Part shown: positions 1 through 7,448 of the stretch, piece after piece
Numbering within the stretch: the first letter of the stretch is position 1
Layout: the number at the start of each line of letters is the position of its first letter
Source: an uncultured Chlorobiaceae bacterium
GTDB lineage: Bacteria > Bacteroidota > Chlorobiia > Chlorobiales > Chlorobiaceae
Assembly (NCBI GenBank): GCA_903940125.1
Contig: CAJAJL010000061.1
Span: forward strand, 1-34,033
Length of the DNA: 34,033 nt
Reading direction: 5' to 3'
Position numbers and translations under genes: made by a program
Notes under the pieces: model-generated
What the model was told of the DNA's origin: nothing
Databases searched by the model: none
Seen by the model: only the letters and a program-made list of their open reading frames with translations

Positions 1-734
1 GAATGTCATGAGCTTTTCCTTTTATTGTAGTTACAATAGTAACCTATTTAAAGGCGAAAGACAAGGATTTATAGCTCATAAATTGCTTTATTTTATAAAA
101 TTAGCTTTGATATAGTTATAAAAAGCTCGGGAAATTAGGATCAAACTAAATTACCCAACCCTATCGAACATCTTTTTCACATACACCGGCCCGCCATCAG
201 GCATAAATAAAACATTTCGCTCTTAAAGATCCTTCTATCAAGTTGCTGACAGTATGTACGCCCGTTCGATAGCCAAACAAGGCGCAAGGAAAGCAATTAA
301 ATCAGTTGGTATCTAAAAGACGGCAGATTGATTGTTTTCCCTCAACAAGAAGCACATCATCTTGATAATGTATGTCAATTCAAGGTGTACTATGAAAAAA
401 TTGATAACATTTGTTGTGGCATGCATGGTGAAGTGCAATATTTTGGTTCTGTTCGCAGTATTGTCATTTGTCCAGCTTCTTGACCCATACCTGGTATCTG
501 CTACTTCAATACTGGGTTCGTCACAAGACTTTACAGTACTGGAAGTCCGGTGCAGGATCAGTCTTTTCTGTATAACCTTTTTGCATTTTTTGCAGTGCTT
601 CAACCGTTGCGGCGACAGAGGTGGCAAGGCTCTCATGTACCTTTTCTTTCTACCCTGTCAGTAGCATGTATTTACCCTTGTTTCTTTTCGCTATATTGAT
701 CCCCTGCATACACAAAACAAAAAAACGTACCATC
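1..734. other. Non-coding stretch with possible gene debris
   Basis: I see no gene here that I can defend. Both longer open frames (332-664 plus, 313-636 minus) lack a start signal and read as low-complexity shadows. On the minus strand, 521-649 reads as about 42 residues ending in DFQYCKVL and a stop, with balanced, protein-like composition (VHESLATSVAATVEALQKM). A stop directly upstream and no start codon suggest a leftover C-terminus of an unidentified gene. A second minus-strand scrap ends MPDGGPVYVKKMFDRVG before a stop near 155-160. Both are guesses from composition only. Confidence 0.35.
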
Positions 735-917
735 ATGGCCATGAATGTCGAAATCAAAAACGGCAAGCTCTGCATAGAGATTGATCTGGAAAAGCCTACA
801 CCATCATCTTCAGGGAAAACGCTGGTTGTTGCAAGCACACATGGCAACACCGTCACATCAGTGATGGTCGAAGGGAAGCCGGTAACCATCGGCCTCAACG
901 CCTATATCAAAAAGTAG
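735..917 (+). CDS. Small protein of unknown function, upstream of umuD (copy 1)
   Basis: This 60-residue protein starts MAMNVEIKNGK and ends GLNAYIKK. I do not recognise the family. It looks like a compact beta-rich domain (KLCIEIDLEK, KTLVVAS, SVMVEGKPVTIGL) with no signal peptide or membrane segment. It is nearly identical to the copy at 1886-2062: the visible changes are Cys to Trp and a two-residue longer N-terminus. In both places a umuD reading frame begins 4 bases after its stop, so the two genes are probably translated together. That linkage suggests, but does not prove, a role tied to UmuD. The start could be 735 or 741; the second copy supports 741. Confidence 0.6.
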   Translation: MAMNVEIKNGKLCIEIDLEKPTPSSSGKTLVVASTHGNTVTSVMVEGKPVTIGLNAYIKK

Positions 918-1064
918 AAAATGCTTCTCTCCAGAATACATTCCGGCCCCATACTGGAATTCTACATCCCGGATTTCTCAACCCAGCTTGAGCTGCCGCT
1001 TGCCGGTACTGCCGTCTCTGCAGGCTTTCCATCGCCCGCTGAAGAGTACATCGAGATTACCCTC
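738..1064 (+). repeat. 327-bp direct repeat, left copy
   Basis: This segment aligns without gaps to 1883-2209 (constant offset of 1145 bases). I count only about eight mismatches, so identity is about 97%. It covers the whole small ORF and the first 48 codons or so of umuD. Similarity stops abruptly after the shared CCCTC at 1060-1064. The repeat pair brackets the PIN toxin-antitoxin cassette. Confidence 0.9.
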
Positions 1065-1073
1065 AGCTTGTGA
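921..1073 (+). pseudogene. umuD: Truncated umuD (5' fragment)
   Basis: The reading frame matches the first 48 residues or so of the intact UmuD at 2066-2518, with D13 to E and A47 to T changes, then diverges and stops at 50 residues (ending ITLSL). It keeps the region of the predicted self-cleavage site (SAGFPSP) but lacks the whole peptidase domain with the catalytic serine and lysine, so it cannot be a working UmuD. It arises at the right edge of the left direct repeat. If expressed, it could at most be a short N-terminal-arm peptide. Confidence 0.85.
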
Positions 1074-1209
1074 CTTTGTGGACTTGTTGAATAGCGTAGC
1101 ATCAGTTTCCTGTCGATAGATGTCAGAGTTTTTCGATCTTCGGGTTGGGGTATGATATTTATTGTCATTTCAAAAGGGTATAGATATATTTATTGAAAAG
1201 GGGCGTTGT

Positions 1210-1653
1210 TTGAAAAAAATATACCTTGATGTCTGTACTCTTTGTCGACCTTATGATGATCAGTCATACCCTCGAATTCGTATGGAAACCTCAGCTGTAC
1301 AATTAATCCTGTCGGCTGTTGAAAGGAAGATGTTTCAGTTGGTTTGGTCGCCTGTTCATATAAAAGAGATTAAGGCAACAACTGATCAGGTAGAGCGGAT
1401 TGAGTTGCTATACTTGATTGAAATGACTCAGATCTCTCAGAACATTGATGTTCAAGCCACAAGATGTCGTGCGGAACACCTTCTAACTCTTGGTCTTGGG
1501 GTTGCTGATGCTGCCCATCTGGCATATTCCGAGTCACTTCAAGCAGATCTCATTTCCACGGACGACAAATTTGTCAAAAGAAGTAACGTCATTAAACCTG
1601 CTGTCTGGATTGGAAATCCTGTCGCATTTTGCGAAAAAGAGGAACTACTATGA
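1210..1653 (+). CDS. PIN-domain protein, probable toxin ribonuclease
   Basis: A 147-residue PIN-fold protein. The first strand is KKIYLDVCTLC with the first metal-binding aspartate (D7). The late acidic cluster is GVADAAHLAYSESLQADLISTDDKF (D100, D118, D119), the classic PIN C-terminal signature. PIN proteins are Mg-dependent RNases and are often toxins held in check by a co-transcribed antitoxin. I chose the TTG at 1210 because it directly precedes the first PIN strand and has AAAAGGGG 6-8 bases upstream; an upstream TTG at 1162 adds 16 residues but has no ribosome site. Its stop overlaps the next gene's ATG (ATGA at 1650). Toxin-first order is the less common arrangement. The gene lies between the two umuD repeats. 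Confidence 0.75.
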   Translation: MKKIYLDVCTLCRPYDDQSYPRIRMETSAVQLILSAVERKMFQLVWSPVHIKEIKATTDQVERIELLYLIEMTQISQNIDVQATRCRAEHLLTLGLGVADAAHLAYSESLQADLISTDDKFVKRSNVIKPAVWIGNPVAFCEKEELL

Positions 1654-1883
1654 GCATAACAAAATTAATGCCGGATAAAGATCTCATCAAAAAGGTTACT
1701 GAGTTGCTCTTTAAAGAACTCGGCTATACTGACGCTATCAGATTTTTGTCTCTACCGAAGGAACAGCTACAGGAAAGCGTAAAAAGGCATAGAAACTGGC
1801 AGGACTCTCTTGATAAAGAGACATTCTATGATGACGTTTTTTTGTCCGGCAGTAGCAAGAACCAAAAAAACTTAGTACAATAG
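1650..1883 (+). CDS. Putative antitoxin partner of the PIN protein
   Basis: A 77-residue protein beginning MSITKLMPDKDLIKKVTELL. It overlaps the PIN gene's stop by 4 bases and has AAAGAGGA upstream, so the two are translationally coupled. Its composition is helical and charged, as expected for an antitoxin that wraps a PIN toxin. I recognise no named DNA-binding motif. The C-terminal tail (SSKNQKNLVQ) runs into the start of the right umuD repeat, so the original C-terminus may have been altered when the cassette joined the repeat. Function is inferred from position only. Confidence 0.55.
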   Translation: MSITKLMPDKDLIKKVTELLFKELGYTDAIRFLSLPKEQLQESVKRHRNWQDSLDKETFYDDVFLSGSSKNQKNLVQ

Positions 1884-2209
1884 CCATGAATGTCGAAATC
1901 AAAAACGGCAAGCTCTGGATAGAGATTGATCTGGAAAAGCCTACTCCATCATCTTCAGGGAAAACGCTGGTTGTTGCAAGCACACATGGCAACACCGTCA
2001 CATCAGTGATGGTCGAAGGGAAGCCGGTAACCATAGGCCTCAACGCCTATATCAAAAAGTAGAAAATGCTTCTCTCCAGAATACATTCCGGCCCCATACT
2101 GGACTTCTACATCCCGGATTTCTCAACCCAGCTTGAGCTGCCGCTTGCCGGTACTGCCGTCTCTGCAGGCTTTCCATCGCCAGCTGAAGAGTACATCGAA
2201 ATTGCCCTC
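1883..2209 (+). repeat. 327-bp direct repeat, right copy
   Basis: Right partner of the repeat at 738-1064. It begins with GCCATGAATG immediately at the antitoxin's stop codon and ends inside the intact umuD. It carries the complete small ORF and the 5' third of umuD. The sequence upstream of the two copies differs except for a shared CAAAAAAAC tract, so only the left copy keeps a separate upstream region. Confidence 0.9.
1886..2062 (+). CDS. Small protein of unknown function, upstream of umuD (copy 2)
   Basis: A 58-residue protein (MNVEIKNGKLW...GLNAYIKK), almost the same as the product of 735-917. It starts 3 bases after the antitoxin stop and ends 4 bases before the umuD ATG. In this position it is probably read from the PIN/antitoxin transcript and not from a promoter of its own. 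Preservation of an intact frame in both copies suggests the protein is functional. Function unknown. Confidence 0.6.
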   Translation: MNVEIKNGKLWIEIDLEKPTPSSSGKTLVVASTHGNTVTSVMVEGKPVTIGLNAYIKK

Positions 2210-2518
2210 GACCTGAACAAAGAGCTGATCAAGCACCCTGCAGCCACGTTTTACGCAAGAGTAAAAGGCAGTTCAATGATTGATGCCGGCATTGCTGACG
2301 GCGACCTGCTCATCATCGACAAGGCGCTGGAGCCGAAAGACGGGGATATTGCTGTCTGCTTCATTGACGGCGAGTTTACCCTGAAGCGCCTTGCCCTGAA
2401 AGAAGACGGCATCTACCTCATGCCTGCCAATGCCGAATTCAAGCCGATCAGGATCACTGAGGAAAATGATTTTCTTGTGTGGGGAATGCTTGCCTTTATT
2501 ATTCACAAGCCGAGATAA
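2066..2518 (+). CDS. umuD: UmuD-like S24 peptidase (SOS mutagenesis subunit)
   Basis: A 150-residue LexA-superfamily self-cleaving peptidase. By alignment with the E. coli protein from memory, cleavage would fall between A34 and G35 (SAGFPSPAEEY). The nucleophile is S70 in VKGSSMIDAGI and the general base is K107 in GEFTLKRLAL. In the known system RecA-stimulated cleavage gives UmuD', which joins UmuC to make DNA polymerase V. All catalytic elements are present, so the protein should be active. No umuC follows: the next gene runs on the opposite strand. It must therefore work with a UmuC encoded elsewhere or do something else. It sits 4 bases after the small ORF. Confidence 0.92.
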   Translation: MLLSRIHSGPILDFYIPDFSTQLELPLAGTAVSAGFPSPAEEYIEIALDLNKELIKHPAATFYARVKGSSMIDAGIADGDLLIIDKALEPKDGDIAVCFIDGEFTLKRLALKEDGIYLMPANAEFKPIRITEENDFLVWGMLAFIIHKPR

Positions 2519-2587
2519 CTACGGCTGGAAAATGGGGACATTGCCAATACTGAGCCAATTGCCTTTCTATAAGCTGCAAATGTTCGG

Positions 2588-2875
2588 TCATAATTGAACC
2601 CCCTGCTTCTTTGCGATATGATAGATTGGTTCATCCTTTACATAATCATTGACAACCAGATCAACGTGCAGGTCTAACCTCTCTTCGATAGTCATTTTGC
2701 AGAGCAATGCCGCCATCAGCGTATTACTCTGTTTCGTCTCCACATACAAATCCACATCTCCACCGCGTCGCGCATCGTCCACGCGCGAGCCAAACAGCCA
2801 CACTTTTGCATCAGCACCGAAGTTCTGCCGGGTTGCCTGAAGGATGCATTGCTGTTGTGTTGTGCTGAGTCTCAT
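2588..2875 (-). CDS. MNT-type nucleotidyltransferase-fold protein (orphan MntA-like antitoxin)
   Basis: A 95-residue minimal nucleotidyltransferase. The motif LFGSRVDDARRGGDVDLYVE holds the G29-S30 pair and the D40-x-D42 metal ligands; a third acidic residue may lie in DLHVDLVV. Proteins of this kind usually pair with a HEPN RNase (HI0074/HepT type) and neutralise it by AMP transfer. No HEPN partner is visible on either side: downstream there are only about 70 bases before umuD, and upstream there is no convincing gene. It is therefore probably an orphan half of a former module. The ATG at 2875 is the only reasonable start. Confidence 0.8.
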   Translation of the reverse strand: MRLSTTQQQCILQATRQNFGADAKVWLFGSRVDDARRGGDVDLYVETKQSNTLMAALLCKMTIEERLDLHVDLVVNDYVKDEPIYHIAKKQGVQL

Positions 2876-3171
2876 AACATATTTTTATCCGGTTTAGTAC
2901 CCAAAAACAGTACCAGTTAAAGCTTTATGAAATTGATAACACTTCAATATAGTTACGAGTACTGTATTTTTTGGTTCTTCCTCTGAGAATTGAAGGCTTT
3001 TCCCATGGTTGCCCTTGTCGACTGCAATAATGATCAATACCATAACCCAACACATTCAGGAATATCTGTGGAAGACTCACAGCTGATTGTATTTTTATCA
3101 CGTCTGGAATAAGCGGTTTATGCAGGCTCGCAGTCGTTGCGAAGAACCATATATTTTGCAACGCGTATGAA
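2876..3171. other. Intergenic region, no confident gene
   Basis: This gap lies between two divergent small genes. A minus-strand frame (2925-3161, 78 residues, TTG start) includes a protein-like stretch (GYGIDHYCSRQGQPWEKPSI) but has no ribosome site and no family I know. It is more likely a remnant than a gene. Promoters for both flanking genes must lie here, but none stands out. Confidence 0.3.
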
Positions 3172-3185
3172 AAAACGTACGTTTT
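3172..3185. promoter_or_regulatory. 14-bp palindrome, candidate antitoxin operator
   Basis: AAAACGTACGTTTT is a perfect palindrome placed 17 bases before the ATG of the Phd/YefM antitoxin. Members of this family repress their own operon by binding short palindromes with a GTAC core (TGTACA in E. coli yefM, from memory). Position and core fit autorepression; there is no direct proof. Confidence 0.45.
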
Positions 3186-3202
3186 GTAGAAAAGGAAACA
3201 CT

Positions 3203-3451
3203 ATGATAACAACGACTATCAGTGTAACGGGTGCTCGAGCGAAGCTTTACAAGCTTATGGATGAAACAGTCAGTTCACATATACCTGTCGTCATAAAAGG
3301 CAAAAGAGGGAATGCTGTCCTGCTGTCGGAAAATGTCTGGAATGCAATTTCAGAAACATTGCATCTTGTCTCTCTTCCGGGTATGCGTGAATCAATTCAA
3401 GAGGGACTTAAGGCGGAGAACTCTGAGTGTTCGGAAAAGCTTGACTGGTGA
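3203..3451 (+). CDS. Type II antitoxin, Phd/YefM family
   Basis: An 82-residue protein starting MITTTISVTGARAKLYKLMDE, the usual Phd/YefM N-terminal DNA-binding fold, followed by the family's PVVIKGKRGNAVLLSENVWN segment. The C-terminal tail (SIQEGLKAENSECSEKLDW) is the part that normally inserts into a Txe/YoeB RNase. I chose the ATG at 3203 over a frame-open upstream start (3137) because it matches the family start and has AAAAGGAAA in front. The toxin gene behind it is destroyed (next entry), so this is an orphan antitoxin; it may still act as a repressor or neutralise a related toxin elsewhere. Confidence 0.85.
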   Translation: MITTTISVTGARAKLYKLMDETVSSHIPVVIKGKRGNAVLLSENVWNAISETLHLVSLPGMRESIQEGLKAENSECSEKLDW

Positions 3452-3499
3452 ATACCCCCGCCTTTCGAGAAACTTGTCGGTGATCTTTTCGGAGCATGA
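3452..3499 (+). pseudogene. Txe/YoeB toxin remnant
   Basis: Directly after the antitoxin's stop, in the same frame, the DNA reads IPPPFEKLVGDLFGA and then a stop. Txe/YoeB toxins contain a middle segment of the form PPPFEKLVGDLSGAYSRRIN (from memory). Only this 14-residue core is left: the toxin's N-terminal half, which would normally overlap the antitoxin stop, and its catalytic C-terminus are both missing. This is what a deleted toxin leaves behind. Confidence 0.6.
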
Positions 3500-3510
3500 G
3501 GGATTACACC

Positions 3511-3867
3511 TTATCTGGCGTCTCTTTGTGCTGTCAACAAAACAGGACTTTCGTGTTCAAAGAGAATACTTTGACTGGCATGCTCTTTTTCAATCGGGTA
3601 ATTTTTGGCAAAATTGCTGTATGCCTCGCCAGTTGCAGTTGCTGCGTTATGATGCTGGTCGTGCAGCAAAAAGAAATAGAGCAATAAACCAGCAACCGCT
3701 ACTCCACCAATAATTAATCCTGTGTTTGTTGAGTTTTGAGTTCCAGAAGTATGTGATTGTTCATTATCTGTTATGTCAGCATACAATTTCAGCGGAGTTA
3801 CTGTTAATCCTATGACCATTGCAAGAACTATTGCAATGCTTTTTGTACATAATTTGAGGGTACTCAT
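3511..3867 (-). CDS. Small exported or membrane protein, unknown function
   Basis: A 118-residue protein. It has a clear signal peptide (KSIAIVLAMVIGLTVTPLKLYA, cleavage likely after residue 30), a polar Ser/Thr/Asn-rich stretch, one hydrophobic segment at about residues 50-67 (LIIGGVAVAGLLLYFFLL), and a His-rich turn (HDQHHN) before a soluble tail. AAGATAAGG lies just upstream of the ATG on the minus strand, a good ribosome site and one of few in the window. No family recognised. It is convergent with the antitoxin/toxin remnant; its 3' end lies 12 bases beyond the remnant's stop. Confidence 0.7.
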   Translation of the reverse strand: MSTLKLCTKSIAIVLAMVIGLTVTPLKLYADITDNEQSHTSGTQNSTNTGLIIGGVAVAGLLLYFFLLHDQHHNAATATGEAYSNFAKNYPIEKEHASQSILFEHESPVLLTAQRDAR

Positions 3868-4970
3868 AGCCTTATCTTCTTAAATAATTGATAGTTAATG
3901 CTTTACACAGTCTAAAAAAACTGAGTCAGCCTTCATACCACTGAAAGAGCACTTCCGCCTAAAAAGAAAAGTTCATGAACTTGCTGAGAGTCAATGAAAC
4001 GCGGAAGCGATGATTGGTCATAATAAGCAGAAATGTGTAAGATTGCACAACGCTCCACTTGTTGTTTTACAATTTAACACATCAATAATTAAAACCACGA
4101 TTAAAAAGCAACATTGGCTCAACCCTTTTGAGTCCATATGTGGTATGACAGGTCGAACTTGAAATGGAGCAGGAAAGCATATAAGAGGCAGGTTATAAAA
4201 ATCCTATGTGATGATCACCTAGTTAATATAAAGTAAAAAATATGTAATAAATCGAAATACACCTATTATTTTTCACAACTATCCAATAAAACTCAATATT
4301 ATTATTGGATTTTTTTTAATTATTTATTAATTATCAGCAAGTGTTACGCGCTCATTTTAAACTCTCAGTCCTCCTATATCGCTTAAAACGTGTTCAATAA
4401 TTTGTACAGCAGGTCAAGATAATTATCAAGGCATCTCTCATTTTATTGTATGTCTTTGCATTACCTGCCTGTTCAAGATCCAAGTTTCAAACGGTAGTCC
4501 TTTCGATACCCCATTTAATCAGTACATAGTGATCCCCCGCCCCATTTTTTGGGTGCATCACTTCACGAAGACTTTATACAAGATTCCATCTTTGTTCCAA
4601 AGCAAGGCATAGTCGCGTCTGAAATTTAATATCTCGCTTAAAACTGATTGTAAATTTAGCATATACAGGCTCAGGATGAGAGATATAAAGCTTTTCTTTG
4701 CAGTCTTTTTGATACTTACGCATTACATCAATACCTGAATAGCAATTCAACATCCAAGATTGTAACGTCAAATTTAGTTTTGTGTTTACAAAGTTCCATT
4801 GATGCATGTGTTAACAATCGTTATCAAGATCGGATAGAGGTAGTTGCGATAGTTGTACCGTTTAAAAGATTCAGACCAATTTTATTTCAAAAAATGAGTC
4901 CGTGTGACTGAAGGGGCGAAGCTTTATACGTCAGAATTTTCTTTTTAATAAATCTTAAAATTAAAATATT
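3868..4970. other. 1.1-kb AT-rich region without a confident gene
   Basis: No convincing coding sequence. A 77-residue minus-strand frame (4574-4807) has no start signal or known family. Around 4390-4560 the minus strand shows scraps such as MGYRKDYRLKLGS followed by stops, consistent with decayed coding DNA. Structures present: a 7-bp inverted repeat CTTCCGC/GCGGAAG (3952-3958 and 4001-4007) enclosing the palindrome GTTCATGAAC (3971-3980), and a strong terminator at 4281-4317. The last about 100 bases must hold the start of the injection-system transcript, but I cannot pick a promoter with confidence. Confidence 0.4.
4281..4317 (+). terminator. Intrinsic terminator with no gene upstream
   Basis: A perfect 9-bp inverted repeat, ATCCAATAA (4281-4289) and TTATTGGAT (4302-4310), with a 12-base loop, is followed at once by seven T residues (4311-4317). 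The geometry is right for plus-strand transcription. There is no plus-strand gene between the toxin remnant and this site, which raises the possibility of a non-coding transcript ending here. The stem is AT-rich, so strength is uncertain. Confidence 0.55.
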
Positions 4971-7430
4971 ATGGCCGTCCAACCAACATATCCCGGCGTG
5001 TATGTCCAGGAAGTACCAAGCGGAGTGCGAACCATTACAGGAGTTGGCACCTCAATTGGGTTGTTTATAGGTGCTTCTAAAAAAGGCCCACTCGACAAAC
5101 CTGTTCGTTGTTCTAATTATACCACATTCAAGAACAAATTTGGGGACAACACTGATACTTGTCAACTTGCCAATTATGTCAAGTTGTTTTTTCTGAATGG
5201 AGGAACTGATTGCTATGTTTTGAGAGTGGCAAAAGATGCCGCTGCTTCATCGGTCACCCTCCTGAATGAGAAGGGAGATTATGATGCATTGATTCTAACT
5301 GCCAAAGATCTAGGAGTTTCAGGTGAAGATATTCGCGCCATAGTAACTTACACCGGAGCACAGCCAGAATCAACATTTAATCTTGAACTATATATATGGG
5401 AATTTGTTGGAGGAATTCGAAATAAGGTTCGAAGGGAAGTATGGAAAAATCTTTCGATGAATCTTTTTTCCTCAAGATTTGCTCCAACATTTATTACTCA
5501 AAACTCCCAGTTAGTGAACGCAACTTTGCCCGGAGCACAGGCTCCTTTGACGCAGGGTTACTCGCAGTCTGGAAGACCGATTCCACATCAGGCCACGGGA
5601 CAAAGTTTCCGGACAGAATGGGGAAAATTGATTGGTAATTCAGCTACAGCAACGAATAGGTTTATGATCAGTGTCGACAGCAACCCCTTCATTGAGATTG
5701 ATTTAAATAATCCAGTACTTGATGTCAATGCTATGGTACCCGCCACTGTCAGGACAGATCTGGCATCGGAAATCAAAAACAGGATTATAAATCAGTATGC
5801 TGCGAATGGTGTCGCAGGCTTAAATCTTGATGTGGCGTTTGTTCCCGGACCTAAAACTGCACTACCAGCAACTGAAACAACATTGCTGAATATCAGTTCT
5901 GTAACCAATGGAGACATTTATATACGACCTGTAAATCAAGCTGATTTAGCCATTCCATTGATGTTGGGGGCAGATCAGGGTGGTCTCGAAATTCCATCTC
6001 ATTCCGTGCGGAGACCTGCTCCAAACGGGATTACACTTCAGGGTTCTGATCCTGCGGTCTGGCTTGCTTTGGCAAATTTACCACAAGATACATTTACTCC
6101 ACTTGCAAATGGAATTGTTTTGGACCAGTTTCTTCCATTACCTGTTGTAGGAACAGTAGCCTGTCCGGTGGTTCATTTTACAAATCTTGTCACTAATAAC
6201 GCTGCTGACTTTTTTTACCAGGATAATAATGCAGGATCCAAAAATGGAAATAATGATGGGTTACGCGATAAATTACAACGGATGGCCACTGCTATTAATG
6301 ACAGAGCGAAGACAGAACCTTTATTCCGCTGGAATGCTCAAGTTGCAGGAATGCGATTAAGTATTCTTCCAACTGAGGTTGTTGATGATAATTTCCTGGG
6401 TTCCAAATTTAATGCACCAGGGTTCCCTAACCTTGGCGGTGGGAAATTAACATTTCTTAATAATGTTAAAGCATATACTTTGGGTGCGGGTGGATTCAAT
6501 ATTGGATCGCGACAAGGTAAAGTAAATATCGGTAAAGACGGGGGTTCTCCGTTTCCAGCGGATTATGATAAAGCCTACAGTGATATAATAGATAATGAAG
6601 TTGACCTTTTCAATCTGATGATTCTTCCTCCTGATAACGATTCCTCAGCGGTATCCATTCAATCACTTTACGGCAATGCCAGTGTTTTTTGCAGAAATCG
6701 CAGAGCGTTTCTCCTGATGGATCCACCTGAAAGCTGGAAAGATTCACAAACAGCATCAACAGGCGTTGCAAGTCTGAGAACCGGGCTTGTAAAAGATTAT
6801 AGTGCAATTTTCTTTCCAAGAATTACAGTTAATGAGAATAACCTTAATAAAAACATTGGCCCTGCTGGAGCTATAGCAGGACTTTTTTCACGGATTGACA
6901 CCAACCGGGGGGTTTGGAAGGCACCTGCGGGAACAGAAGCCGATTTGCGTGGGATAACCGGACTTGAATACAGATTTTCGGATCGGGAAAATGGACAACT
7001 GAATCCTCACGCTGTTAATACCATTCGAATTTTTCCGAACGGAATTGTTAACTGGGGAGCGAGAACCATGGATGGAGATGATGATTTTGCCAGTGAATAC
7101 AAATATATCCCCATCCGCCGCACCGCGCTCTTCATAGAAGAGAGCCTCTACCGGGGGTTGAAATGGGTAGTGTTCGAACCCAATGATGAACCGCTTTGGG
7201 CGCAGATCAGGTTGAACGTGGGCGCTTTCATGCATAACCTGTTCCGTCAGGGTGCATTCCAGGGAAAAACCAAGCAGGAGGCATATTTTGTCAAATGCGA
7301 CAGCGAAACAACCACACAGAATGACATTGACCTCGGAATTGTCAACATCTGGGTTGGTTTTGCGCCACTCAAACCGGCAGAATTCGTCATCCTTTATTTA
7401 CAGCAGATGTCGGGTCAAATCCAAGTCTAA
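4971..7430 (+). CDS. eCIS contractile sheath protein (oversized)
   Basis: Sheath subunit that surrounds the inner tube and contracts to fire the particle. The N-terminus (YPGVYVQEVPSGVRTITGVG, then GLFIGASKKGP) and the C-terminal third (VFEPNDEPLWAQIRLNV, then LRQGAFQGKT-like and VGFAPLKPAEFVILYLQQ) are standard for the phage sheath family. At 819 residues it is far longer than typical Afp/PVC sheaths (roughly 350-500). The extra length lies between about residues 110 and 560, probably a surface-exposed domain. The gene opens the operon and is the only sheath gene here, while Afp/PVC loci carry several. Its first part is AT-rich (a sampled line near 5,900 is 35% GC) and its last 350 bases much richer (53% near 7,150). 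Confidence 0.95.
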   Translation: MAVQPTYPGVYVQEVPSGVRTITGVGTSIGLFIGASKKGPLDKPVRCSNYTTFKNKFGDNTDTCQLANYVKLFFLNGGTDCYVLRVAKDAAASSVTLLNEKGDYDALILTAKDLGVSGEDIRAIVTYTGAQPESTFNLELYIWEFVGGIRNKVRREVWKNLSMNLFSSRFAPTFITQNSQLVNATLPGAQAPLTQGYSQSGRPIPHQATGQSFRTEWGKLIGNSATATNRFMISVDSNPFIEIDLNNPVLDVNAMVPATVRTDLASEIKNRIINQYAANGVAGLNLDVAFVPGPKTALPATETTLLNISSVTNGDIYIRPVNQADLAIPLMLGADQGGLEIPSHSVRRPAPNGITLQGSDPAVWLALANLPQDTFTPLANGIVLDQFLPLPVVGTVACPVVHFTNLVTNNAADFFYQDNNAGSKNGNNDGLRDKLQRMATAINDRAKTEPLFRWNAQVAGMRLSILPTEVVDDNFLGSKFNAPGFPNLGGGKLTFLNNVKAYTLGAGGFNIGSRQGKVNIGKDGGSPFPADYDKAYSDIIDNEVDLFNLMILPPDNDSSAVSIQSLYGNASVFCRNRRAFLLMDPPESWKDSQTASTGVASLRTGLVKDYSAIFFPRITVNENNLNKNIGPAGAIAGLFSRIDTNRGVWKAPAGTEADLRGITGLEYRFSDRENGQLNPHAVNTIRIFPNGIVNWGARTMDGDDDFASEYKYIPIRRTALFIEESLYRGLKWVVFEPNDEPLWAQIRLNVGAFMHNLFRQGAFQGKTKQEAYFVKCDSETTTQNDIDLGIVNIWVGFAPLKPAEFVILYLQQMSGQIQV

Positions 7431-7448
7431 TCTTTAAAACTTAATATC

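Noticed and set aside
332-664. 110-residue plus-strand frame with a signal-like start
   Set aside because: Hydrophobic, Cys/Phe-rich composition; the opposite strand has a more protein-like remnant; no ribosome site.
2925-3161. 78-residue minus-strand frame
   Set aside because: TTG start without a ribosome site and no family; considered as the missing HEPN partner but it shows no HEPN motif (R-x4-6-H).
4515-4570. GC-rich ATCCCCCGCCCC followed by a T run, considered as an insertion-sequence end
   Set aside because: No matching inverted partner, target duplication or transposase was found in the window.
4574-4807. 77-residue minus-strand frame before the injection system
   Set aside because: No start signal, no domain; surrounded by decayed sequence.
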